From contig OZ038422.1 in assembly GCA_964036155.1 (NCBI GenBank), forward strand, positions 80,995,201 to 81,059,200: a stretch of DNA of 64,000 bases, given 5' to 3'. Both the position numbers and the translations under genes were made by a program. This document shows positions 1 through 12,100 of the stretch, one piece after another. How positions within the stretch are numbered: position 1 is the first letter of the stretch; each line of letters opens with the position of its first letter. Source of the stretch: Diploscapter coronatus (lineage: Eukaryota > Nematoda > Chromadorea > Rhabditida > Rhabditidae). A model generated the notes under the pieces. It saw only the letters and a program-made list of their open reading frames with translations. It had not been told where the DNA came from and did not search any database.

Positions 1-95
1 TTTTTAAATAAAAAATTAGATTCACGTCTCGATCAACGATTGTGAAAGGCCACAACTTCATATCGCCCTGTATCGGTTTGTTGTTGAATTGCCTG

Positions 96-320
96 TTAAT
101 CATCCGTTTCGAGTCTTGAAAAATCAATTATCGATTTTTTGAAGTTTTTTCTACAATAAATGATATTCTCCGGTTTGAAAGCGGCATTTAGGGTTGATTC
201 GCCAACGAGTACTTTGTCACTTTCATGTAAGCAGCGACAGATGGCGTCGTATAATAATTGATAAGAAATAATATAACTGTCTAAGGCTCTTCTAACAACT
301 GATGAGACATAATCGCTGAT
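96..320 (-). CDS. 3' terminal exon of an unrecognised minus-strand gene
   Basis: An open frame of about 74 codons ends at a TAA at 96-98 on the minus strand. A possible splice acceptor (…TTCATCAG) lies near 320. The translation is helical and well mixed in composition, starting around ISDYVSSVVRRALDSY and ending in LETDD. It contains a stretch like a tethering-complex or cytosolic helical protein, but I do not recognise the family. The frame could only be opened upstream by a TTG, which argues for an internal or terminal exon rather than a complete gene. The upstream exons were not resolved. The call rests on coding-like composition only. Confidence 0.3.
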   Translation of the reverse strand: MSDYVSSVVRRALDSYIISYQLLYDAICRCLHESDKVLVGESTLNAAFKPENIIYCRKNFKKSIIDFSRLETDD

Positions 321-675
321 GAATCTTATCAACAAATTTATAAGTGCTCAACACGACCTTTTAGTTTTTGCATATTATAAGACTTTTATGCAAGAAATTA
401 TCATGGAGATAGGAAGTGTGCGAATCATATCTTTCTATATGCTCATGCTTGAAACAAAGGGCTAATTGATAGGAAACAAGGTACATATACAGCGTTCCTC
501 ATTTCTTAATTTCATTAGCTTGACAATTTTATCTGTTCATATAAATTATACAATATTTTATCTTTGATAATTTCAGTTGCGTGATCAATTCTATCCTAGT
601 TTTTTTTTTCCGAATATTTACATTTTCTACTCTATTGTCTATAATCAATATTGCTTTCCAGGGAGAAATTAAACT

Positions 676-830
676 ATAGCTAGAGAGCGCAAGCATATTT
701 TTGAAAACGGTCCATTCCATGCAAAGTTACGGTCATTTGATGCGATCCTCATTTGTCCCTCGTTTGCTAACAAATCCACCGTTGGGTGTGGGTCCTTCTT
801 CCGCTTGCAAAAGACAGGGAAGAAATGCCT
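676..830 (-). CDS. possible internal exon of the same or another minus-strand gene
   Basis: A minus-strand frame of about 50 codons reads like protein (KRKKDPHPTVDLLANEGQ…) and runs into a possible donor GTTTAA near 677. The phase does not join directly to the exon at 96-320, so any intervening exon is missing from this model. The same DNA has a plus-strand open frame of similar length. I favour the minus strand only on amino-acid composition. Confidence 0.2.
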
Positions 831-1076
831 TACTTGGGATTACTTTTTATTTGTTTTTGACAACTAAATGTTTTCAAAGGTTTTTCTTACTTTTCTGACT
901 TGGATAAGGAACCTATGGATGAAAATGATAATCTGACAGCTGGATTAGCAATGGAGCGCGTTTGTAGATCTCAGAGCTGACTAATAACGGCTAAACTTTG
1001 AAATAAGCTGTGAAATGTTGCAAGAGTCGTAAAGACTTGAGATTTTGCACAAATATCCGTCAGATCAATAGAACTA

Positions 1077-2218
1077 AACTGTGGTGCAAAATGTTACGGA
1101 CGCCTATAAATCGGTCGACTTTAGCATGAAAACGGCGTCGCCAGGATTTCTGATGCTGATATAATGAACAAGCATCCTCGAAAACCCCTATGTACCAATT
1201 TTCAGGGAAATTCGTAAAATACGAACTGTGCAAAATAATCATAAACGATTTTTACGTGGTGCAAAATGTTACGGACGATTCAGTTCATAAATTGATATAT
1301 CCCCTATAACTGAACCAATTCAGCTCAAAATTGGCACAATTATTGGAGTATATATCCATAAGATATCCACCAATTTTTAGCCGGATTCGAGTTATAATAC
1401 GAAAGTTATGAATTTTTTCCACCGAGTGTCTCTTAACTATGGAAAATGGCCTAAAATGTTAAGGAAATGACTGATTGAAATTCTTCAAAAATTCATAATG
1501 TAGAAATGGACGAAGATATCATATAAAATGATATCGATTCTGAAAATACAAACAATTGAGAGTATTTTGAGACCAAAATTATAATCAGAAACTTCATAAC
1601 TACCGAGAAACAGTGATCTAAATCTGAAGCATCGTTTTTACTATAGAAAATAGGGCAAATTTGAAGAATTTTTGGATAATCTCTTCCTGCATTCCTATAG
1701 ATTTTTTTCAGGAATAACTATTATCATGTTTTCATAGAGTGATAATGAGGCTATCAGAACATGCAAACAATTCGATGGTTTGTTGACTAGATTCGGAGTT
1801 ATGAATTTTTGAAGAATTTCAATCAGTCATTTCCTTAACATTTTAGGCCATTTTCCATAGTTAAGAGACACTCGGTGGAAAAAATTCATAACTTTCGTAT
1901 TATAACTCGAATCCGGCTGAAAATTGGTGGATATCTTATGGATATATACTCCAATAATTGTGCCAATTTTGAGCTGAATTGGTTCAGTTATAGGGGATAT
2001 ATCAGTTGACGAACTGAATCGTCCGTAACATCTTGCACCAGCCAAAAAGTGATTATCGCAGCCGTGTGTATTGTATAATGAGTGGAGTTTTCCGGAAAAG
2101 TGATATAATAGTGTTATTTAATGTGGTGAATAATCCTACAAATATTAGAAGTTCTGGAATTCATGTCGTCAACTCAAAACTTATTTTATAGGCGTCCGTA
2201 ACATTTTGCACCACAGTT
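1077..2218. mobile_element. Tc1/mariner-type non-autonomous transposon with long nested inverted repeats
   Basis: The ends are perfect inverted repeats starting AACTGTGGTGCAAAATGTTA and are flanked by TA on both sides, the target-site duplication of Tc1/mariner elements. A second pair of arms, about 245 bp each (about 1257-1500 and 1795-2040), repeats the sequence GGTGCAAAATGTTACGGAC and then continues in near-perfect inverted match. About 290 bp of unique loop lies between them. No transposase frame is present. The open frame at 1827-2045 on the minus strand is just one arm of the repeat. The structure can fold into a long hairpin. Confidence 0.75.
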
Positions 2219-3183
2219 TAGCATATTAGGTGTGCACGAGTGTGCACCTAATAATATGAAAGTTATTGACAAAAATGTCGAATCTAAAAAGTTCAATGCT
2301 CATTTTCGCGCCTATGTCGTAGTTTTCGTGAATCGTCCCAACGGAGGAAAATGTTCTCCATACTCGAATTGGCTAATATCATTCATTAGATTTCATAAAA
2401 TGTGAATATTTAAAGTGAAAACCCTTTTCCAGATAATTCATACGATCTTTCTTTCTAATACAAAGTGGGCAGTACTTGCGCTCTCAGTTATGGGGATTCT
2501 TCCTATCAGCGATCAAGCTGCATTAAAACATGGTGAATCTTTTGAAAGACTAATTCATATAGGAGTAAAATTTTTCATTATTACAAAAGATTTTCTGTAG
2601 AGTCGGTGTGATTGATAAGCTATTGAAAGATAAGTTTAAAAGTAATCAAAATGGAATTTTACCGTATCGTCGATAAAATAAAATTTCCGGCTAGTTCAAC
2701 GGTGAATTTCCAAACAATTCTTTGGTATGGGTCATAACATTTGCAATTGCAATTTCGATTAACTCTAGCATCCATGATATCGCAGTCGATGCAATATTTC
2801 TGAATCTGATCAGCACTTTATACACAGTTGATGCAAATAAGTTTGATAGTTGTCGGAACCTGGTTGATTACCCTTATGCATCCTTTATCTGAAACTTCTA
2901 GAAATGTCTTATCTAGCGACACCTCTGCATAACCTGTACGTATGTATATAAACCCATGGATTTTTAATATTTTTTTCTTCTTTTCTTTCTTCTATTATTA
3001 TCTTTTTGGTAATAAAGGTTCTACGAACTCAAGGCGTTCTAGCTACACATCATCACACTCACAATTGATAATCTGTTTAGGGCTATCGAAAGCAGAGAAA
3101 TTGCATTCTTTTTGGTTATTGAATAACATCCGCTCTATTTATTTTTTTGAATAATGCATACAACTTTATTTCAGCGATACAAA
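2219..3183. other. intergenic stretch with one weak exon-like patch
   Basis: This holds the space between the transposon and the giant gene. From about 2427 to 2546 on the plus strand, after a TTTTCCAG acceptor, there is a hydrophobic open stretch (…WAVLALSVMGILPISDQAA…) that ends at a possible donor. It looks like a gene relic or an isolated exon. I cannot connect it to anything. The rest is AT-rich with no clear gene. Confidence 0.3.
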
Positions 3184-6100
3184 ATGTTTGGTGGTGGCGG
3201 CATCGGGATCGTAAATCCTTTGGATATATTTGGCAATCCAGTTAATCGTGCGGTTGGTGATGTGGCTGGTGGTGTGGTTGATGTTGTAGGAGATGTTGTA
3301 GGCGGTGCTGTAGGCGGTTTAGTAAATATTTTAGTAGGCTATCACTTTATCATCAAACTCGATATCCTCAACAGTGTTTAGAGACCTCAGAGGCGAGATC
3401 CACGACCATCGATTGATGAGGCAAAAAAAAAGGTAAAACTGAAAACACTGAAGCTAAAGAATGAAGCTGATCTGAAAGTGATATTTTCGAAGCTGTATGA
3501 AGAAATACGCTATTAGAGATAGGTACTTTAGGAGCAGGCTCAATCGCAACGCAAACATGAAAAAGAGGAAAAGGACGCCCAACGTGCTCACGAGGTAAAA
3601 ATTGTCATCATTTTGTAATGAGATAAATTGATGACCTTGAATAATTCAGGCTGCGATGGAAAATAAGAAACAAGAGGCAGTAGAAAAGGTAAAATTGAAA
3701 GCATTGAAGCTAAATAATGAAGCTGATCTGAAAATGATATTTTTAAAACTGAAGAAATACGATATTGAAGATAACTACTTTAGGAGACTCAATCGCAACG
3801 CGAATATGAAATGAAGTTTTCCTTCTCCAATTGCTCGCGTCAATATGATCTGGAGGACATTGAGGACTTTATTCATGAACAAGCAGCCAGTATCTCTTTG
3901 TCTTCAAAAGAACTTGAGCAAAAACTCTCCCTCTCATACCTAAAGCAGCTCCTAAGTATCGAAGCTCGTCTTCCTCTTTCCGAAATTGATGAAATAGTCT
4001 TTGAAAGGATTTGGACCAACATTATCCTAGGCTATTGGCAAGATGAAGCCGTTTCTTACTTCAGGAAAGCAATTTTAAAATCCAAGGACATTAAAATAAT
4101 TCAAAATGAGCTAAAGAAACTGCAAACAAACGACTTTTGGAGCATTAAAATCCTCCAGGAACATCCTTTGCAAAGGCTTGTTGAGGAATACAGAAAAGTT
4201 TTTGGTGAAGCCAACCTTCAAGTCTGTTTCGAAGCGTACCGTACTAAATGTGTTTCTATTCTCTTGGAACAGAACCATTCGCAGAACCATTCCGTTGCAA
4301 ATGAGCTTCGATTTCTTGAAGAATTTATAAGAATTTTGAAGGAGGAGGCAGATGACGAATTTTTGGAGGATTATAGTCCTTTCATTACTTCTTCAGATCC
4401 TCATGAAGCAAAGTTCAAGGAACTTCTTCAAGAAGTTACCGATCGCAATAACTTATCCCTTTCCACAATGGCTGAATCGCTTCTTCAAGAAAATCATTTC
4501 TATTTGAGCGAAGACTTCTTCAAGATTGTTGAACGGTTTTTCGAGCCAACCAAAGCGAGAGTATACGAAAAGGATGGAAAGATTATTTTGGAAGTTATTG
4601 GAAGTGCTTTTTCGCTGAAAGACGTGATAGAAGGAAGATATGAGATGATAGCCGTTTCGGAATCGGAGAATATACAAGAGCTACCAAATGAGATTCACAT
4701 AATTAGCCATCTATCATTTACATTGGACGAAAACTTGAAAAGGCCAGGAGTGAATCTTTTAATCAAGGCATCAAGACTTCTAGTACCAAATAAGGTAACC
4801 ATCAATACTTCCGGAGCAGATGCAAGCCATCAGTACAGGTATGTTATCAAGCCGAGCCGGGTCGGAAGTCATCCATAGGAGACTTGCAATTTTGGCTCTA
4901 TTTCAATACAAGAGTTTCATGAAAAACAAGGTGTTCAAGGAGTCCGACGACAAAAAATGCTCATTTGCTGCTGCTTTTTGGAGTTTTCTTGCGATTCTTT
5001 AGACATTTTTGGCTTTCTGAAGACCTTCTTTGATTGTTTCATAAGAAATTGCCCGCATTGTTTTAGGAAAATTAGCAAAATAGATACACATTTTGGAACA
5101 TCAAAAAATGATATTGACTTTCGTTTATGAAGCTGTCGAAGAAGGATTTAGAGAAGTGAAAAATGCAGAAAATTCTGTCAAGAACCTTTAATAAATGTCT
5201 GAAATGGAGCTTTTTTCAACGGACGCAGTTTGGCGACCATGGGACCCTTGGATTGGAATAGAACCGAAAGACCTTTAAAATTTTCCAAATATTGCATTTT
5301 ACTTGCGTAAATGAGTATTGTTCACCAACTCTAATTTGTTACTTGTTTCATGAAGTAAAAAACTTATATGACAATTGAAGAAATGAAAAAAAAACTTCTA
5401 ATTTCTGGTATGACCCAGCCCGTTAACCTATCATCATTAGTTTAGTTCCGACGCGGGGCAGGACGGCTCCGGCAATGGACGAGATGGAAGTGACGGCCAT
5501 GCGGGAGAAAGTGCTGGAAATGTTCTAATCGAAGCAGACTATATTGATCATCCCGAAAATTTGGAAATAATTTCCAATGGAGGTCGGGGAAGCAATGGTC
5601 AGGATAGTGGAGATGGAATAGATGGAAAAATTGGAAAAGGAATGACAAAGAATGATTTGGATGAACTCTTCCCACCAACAGCTGCCTTTAATAGTAGTGA
5701 GCACACTGGTCGTGTCGCGAAAGTTATTGATAACATAGACAGAAACTTGGATACAATAATACAAGCCTGGTGGAGTGGAGGAAAAGGTTCTAACACTTGT
5801 TTTGGAATCTGGGAAAATATAAAAGAGGGATTTACCACTGGATTTGGAGTTAAAAATCGCAGAAGTTATAATGATAAATGCATCTACGTGGAAGCAAAAC
5901 TGAAGTCCGGAATGACGATGGTTTTTGCTTGGGAGTGTGGCGGTCATTTCACATGCTTATTTTGTCAAAGCTACCTGCTAGTGAAAGGAACCAATGGATC
6001 ACCTGGTGGAGATGGAGGAGCGGCTGGCAAAGGAGGTCAAGGAGGATTTGCAGGTTTAATAACAGTTAATGGAGAAGTGACGAGAGGCAAAGCCGGAGAA

Positions 6101-9100
6101 AGTGGCTCAGATGGAGCCAGAGGAAGAGATGGAACAAATGGCAAGAATGGATGGGATATTGGATGGCTTGATTACTCTGTCTCAGGTGAGTGAGCCTACC
6201 TTTAGTCCACGGACTACAGCCTCAATAATTTACAAAAATCCACGGCTCTATTCCAGGTCTCATGAAAAAACAAGGATTCCAAGAAGTTCTTGCTTTTTTT
6301 TTAGTTTCTCGCGATTATTTCGACATTCCTAGTTTTATAAAGACCTTCTTCGATTGTTTCATAAAAATCTGTTCTCAAAGTTTCTGAAAAATTAACAAAA
6401 ACGGATAAAAATTGTGCAATGTCAGCAAGAAGGATATTGCCTTCCGTCTATCCTTCTGCACTTTTTCTTGAAAAGCTGAAAAGAAGCTTTTATGAAACTG
6501 TCGAAAAGGAACTTCAAGAATTTAAAAATGCAGAAAATCATGTCAAGAAGCATAAAAAAGACTGAAAAGGGCATTTTTGTCATCGGACCAAATTTGTTTT
6601 CAATGGTACCTTGTATTGGAATTGAGCCCAAATTATTGAGGCTCACTTTATTATTCCGCGATCTAACCATTAACTTCTCAGGTGCATTTGGAGCCGATAA
6701 GTGGCCAAAGTATCGTGGAACAGATGAGAATACAAAACTGGAGCTGAAGCCCTACAAAGACAGCAACAAAGATCGGATTGTCTGTCCCTATAGACGACGG
6801 GATCATTCCGACTATATGATGGAAATGGTTGGAGCGAGATTAGAGCATCCCAAACAGAGGGAAGCTACGAGAAGTCAACAGAGACAGAAAGATATGCAAC
6901 ATCAGACAAAGGCTACAAGGAAGAGTAACATCGATGTCAGTGCAATGGCTCAACATCAGTCGAATGTCTTCACCGCTGCTGAACAGATGATTGCCACTCT
7001 TCGGCAGAACCATCAGGCGGCCTGTCGAATGGTTCAGAAGAGCATCGAACTGGAACAGCATCAAAGTCAGGTGAAAGCTGATATGACGGTCAATCGACAG
7101 GTGGAATATACCCAGGTATGCTAATGGGCCAGACCTGAAAATCTTGGGCGCGGAGATCATACAAAGATATTTTCAAATTTTTGCAAAATATTCTAGATGC
7201 TGAAAGAAATAGAAATTGGGAAAAAGCTCTTTTTAAGGTTTAGAAAATCTCATAAATACCTTTTAGCATAGATTTTCGAGTCTTTCGTAACGATGGACCT
7301 TTAACATTTTTCGAAAATAAGCACTTTTACCCCGAATTAATTGATTTCTAGTGGTTTTTTAGCATTATTTTGGGCATAAAAAAGCTAAGAAAGGCATAAA
7401 AGTTCACGTGGTTCCTCTTTTGAGCTGTTGGCAATTGAACGCGCTTATTTGTCGGCTCCAAGAATGGAATTCCTTGCATTTTCGAAAAATTAAATTTTCT
7501 AATGAAAATGAGTATTTTTCACCCATTCTATAATTTGACGAGAAAAAAAAACCTTGAAAAAATGAGAAAATTTTGAATTCTCCTGTATGCTCTCGAGTCG
7601 GGCCCGTTAACATACCTGAACATACCTTTCAGAAGAGAAGCAAGCCAAAGGCAAGAGCTCCCTTGAAGTCGAAGAAAACTAAGCCCTCTTGGAGGAATAA
7701 AAAACAAGTATTTCTGAAGAAATTGTTTGAATTGGTTGGAAAAATCGATTGGAGCGAGGAAATGGTTCAAAAATTATGTCCCAAAGAGGAGTGCAACATC
7801 AAATGTGACGATAATTTCTTGAGAAAAGCGAGTCCAGCCAATTGGTCCGATGAATTCAAGCAATTCTTCAACTTTTTCACAGATGAAAAAGGAAATTTTG
7901 AAAAAAAGAATCTTGAAAAGCTTCAGACGAAGAAAAACTTTGCCTTCAAGCCGTTAATTTTCTCAAAATGTCATATTGAACTCTATTCCCAGCTGAATGA
8001 CTTTAATATTCAACTTTTCGAAGAAAATCAAGATGGAAACATGATTCTTTTGGGAAATTTCAATCCCGTCTCAAAAAACATCCTCCGTGTAACTGTAAAC
8101 AGTGAAGGTGGTCTTCATCAACTGAAACATAACTATTCTCTTTTCACTTTGGAAAGAGAGCGGCTTCAAAAAAGCCTTATCTACGAGTCTGTCCTTGGAG
8201 AACTTCTTTCTTGCAAAAATCCAATCGAGCTGGACAACTATTTACGTCGCGAATGCTACCTAAAAATAAAACCATTCATCCTTCATTCTTACATGGCCTT
8301 TGCAGAGGTTTTCGATATGAAAAAAGCCATTTCTGAAATCAGAAACGTCATCCAAGATGAGACTTTCCCTTGGACCCGACTGAAATTCATTACGGAACCA
8401 TTTATTGGAACTAACAGGATACTTAAGGCCTTGAGGGATCGTCTCTGCTCAGAAGGATGTTGGATCTCTTCGACTGAGCTCTGTTTCCTCATCAATACGA
8501 TTCTTCGAATGAGTAGAACTTCCAAATATTTTGTTGGACTAATGATCTGGCTAATTGTTTCAAAGGAACAAAGCAGCTGGCTTGTCGAGTGTGCCATGCT
8601 CGAATTGGAGAACTATTTCGAAAAGCCTGTAAAACCGACGATTCGTGGGAAGCTAGAAGCAATTGACGATAAGCAGATCGTTTTCCTCCTCATTGAACAG
8701 CTCAAAAGTTCTTCAAAATTTTCATTAGAATCTCTAGAAAAGATTATAAATCTTCTACAAAAAGAAACGACAACTTTGTTCCTGTCCGAACTGAACTTAA
8801 AAGAATGGCCTTTGGTATTGAAAATGGACTTCTGGAGAGCCAAATTGCAATCACTTGTGGAATGGAAAGATGAAGAGACCTTACAACGTGTCTTGCACTA
8901 TCTCACAACTGTTGAAGTGATCTACACTGAATCTCTTCTCAATAGACTCTTTGAAATCTTTGAAGAGAAGAAAAAACTCCTTTCCCCAGACATTATTATC
9001 AAAATCTTTGAAGCCCTCTATAGCGAGCAGTGCTTTTTGAATGACGACTTTTTCTCTCTGCTGGCAAAAATTTCTCCTGCCCAATGGCTCTGTGGCTTGG

Positions 9101-12100
9101 ATATTGACTCCCAAACTGTCAGAGATCTTCATCAACTGATCAATATTATCATAAATAACAGCAAAATTTCACAGAAAACAAAGGAAATCCTTCCCGAAGT
9201 GGTTGAAATTGTCACTGAAGCGGATAAATCTTGCGGAAATTTTGCAGAATATGATGAAGAGGATATTAAAAACTGGACAAAAGAGTATAAAACAAGCGTC
9301 TCGCTGGCTGAAGTCCTGGCTGTGATTAATCGGGCAATTTGGCTAAAAGAGAACTTTTTTCTACGGGACACCCAAAAAATTGCAATCGTTCTCTTCTGTC
9401 TGGAGGGAGAGAAGAGCCGAGTGTTGGAACAGGTATTGGAACTTTTTTTATTATGTGCGAGCATAAACATCTGGAATTTCGACCAATTTTTTTTGTCTTT
9501 CAGCTGGGTTGAAAGTTTTTGCTTTTCCCAGCTTTCTCATGATTTTGCTATTTCCAGCTTATTCAGCCTGCATTCGGATAAAATAAAGAAGAAGCGCTCC
9601 AAGGTTGATTTTTTTGGACAAGCTGAGGATATCAAAAATTAGGCAAATCGGCTGAACAACAAAAAATCAATAAAATCGATGTTTATGCTCACATTGTATT
9701 CAATGTGGGCCCAGACGAAAATTTGTTGGGGTATGCAGAAGGCTACTGAAAACGAAAGCCGCGTCCATTTCCGTGTTTCAACATGTTTACTGACGCTGCG
9801 CGCTTAAAGGGTGGTCTCACAACGAAAACGTTAGATCTTTAAAATGAGGGATAGCCGAGCTTTCATTTGCTTACTTTTATTATTTTTACGCTATTTGATC
9901 CTGTTTCTTTGTGTTAAAGGGACAATGACACACATATCCACTCTAAGAGTTAATCTGCAGATTAACTCGGAGCACGCTTACTCGTAGTTGACGCTTTTGA
10001 ATTTCAATTTTGGCGGAAGCGTCGTTTTGATTACAACTGAGTTTTCTATGTTATTTTTTTTTGCATAATATCAAATATCGAATTGAAAAATATAGAAAAA
10101 AAAACCGTCCGCGCATGCGACCTACAGAAACCCGCAGAGCGGCAAACAAATTCCAACAGTGTGTGTGCTGTCCCTTTAACGGATTAAAAATAAAGAAAAC
10201 AACCAAAATATCCAATAATAAAAAAGATACAGTTCAAATTTCGCACCAAAGTGTATTGTAGCTGCGTCCAAAAACTTTCAGCTGGGCCCCCATTACTAAA
10301 ATAGTCCCCCTATATAATATAAGATTTAACAGGTTTCTACTGGAGAAGGGAAATCTCTCATTGTCGTCTCAGTGGCAATTATTCGGGCCCTTCGTGGAGA
10401 AAAAGTTGACGTAATTACGAGCTCCTCTGTCCTTGCCAGAAGAGATGCCGAAGCAAATGAGAAACTCTTCGAAATGTTCAACATGAAAGTTGGTCACAAT
10501 TGCAGTGAGAGTCTAACCGAAAGGACAGACGCCTACGGAAGAAGTCAAGTCCTCTATGGAGAGATAACGAACTTCCAGAGGGATCATCTCCTGGATCGAT
10601 TCTATGGGAAAAACATTCTGGGAGATCGAAAATTTGAGAGTGTTATTGTCGACGAAGTGGACAGTATGCTCCTGGACAAAGGGAATAATGTACTCTATTT
10701 GAGTCATCAAATTGCTGGCTTCGATAAGTTGGAAGCCGTTTTTGTCTACATTTGGCAGTTGGTAAATCGTCCTGTCAAAGACCAGGCAGACTATGATCTG
10801 GCTTTCAATACAGCCCGTCTGCGGGAAAATGTCATTGAAAATATATACAAGAGGATAACAACGGACGACTTGAACGTGATTCAGTCGAAGGAGAAGAAGT
10901 TCAGTGTGGACAAAGTATGGGAGGAATTAATCGATAAGAAAATAATCAACGCGAAAGGAAGATTATTGATTGAAAAAGTGGATAAAAACATCCTCGAAAG
11001 TCTCAAAACAATTGAAGGAAGTGCCAAGAAACGGCTAATCTTTCTGCTGAATGAAGCCACAAGGAAGCAGTGTATGGCGGTTGTGCCAAATTTTCTGGTT
11101 CAATTTGTTGAAGATCATCTAACAAGATGGATAGAAAATGCAAAAATGGCTCTAATAATGATGGCGGGAAACGACTACGTTGTGGATATCGACAGAACGG
11201 GAATGAAGAATGACCTCCATGCGAATATAACCATTTTGGATAGGGACACAGGAACAGATCAGGCTAGTTCCCAGTGGGAAGAAGGACTTCATCAGTTCCT
11301 TCAGCTGAAGCATGGCTGTAAAATGTCGCTAATGAGTCTAAAGGCGATTTTCATCTCAAATGTGAGCTATTTCATGCTCTACAGGAACCTCTTTGGACTA
11401 ACGGGAACCTTGGGATCGCCCACTGAAATGGAACTTCTTCAAAAGATTCACGAAGTTGAGTATGTAACAATTCCGACAGCTTGCGGGAAAAGATTCTACG
11501 AAGAGACTCCAGCTGTTTGTCAGAATCAAAATAGCTGGATAGAGAGGATTGAAGAAGAAGTTCGTGACTATCTGACAAAGAAAAGATCAGTTCTTGTCAT
11601 CTGTGAGACAGTGGAAAGTGTCAATTTTGTATCAAAAAAGCTCTCAGAAAAAGGAATCCCGAATATTTTTGCCTATCGACGAGAGCATGAACAGTTCACC
11701 ATAGCGGAGAGGCCCCTTCCCCCAGGACAGATCATAGTTGCTACAAATTTGGCTGGAAGAGGGACGGATATAAAGATTTCTGATGAATTGAGAAATGCAG
11801 GAGGACTACACATCTGTCTAACCTATCTTCCATCGAATAAGCGAGTCGAAGAACAGGCCTTTGGCAGGGCCGCTCGATCGGGAGACCCAGGAAGTGGAAG
11901 ACTTGTAATGATTGGTGATGGAGCAGCCTCGGGCGTCAGAATGATTGGAATAAAGACGGAAAGAGATAGTCAAGAGATCAAACGAATCGCTGAAGTCAAG
12001 GACAATTATTATGAGAAAATTCAGGCAGAAGAATTTTGTTTCAAGGAATTTCAGAAAGCCTATAACGAGCTTGGCAAAAAGTTTAGCAAAGATTCATCAG

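Noticed and set aside
1827..2045. 72-codon minus-strand open frame
   Set aside because: It is one arm of the inverted-repeat element at 1077-2218, not a gene.
3433..3531. Open reading through the first duplicated intron, adding KLKTLKLKNEADLK-type codons
   Set aside because: The frame ends in TAG before the next exon and good GT-AG sites remove it, so I kept it as an intron with possible retention.
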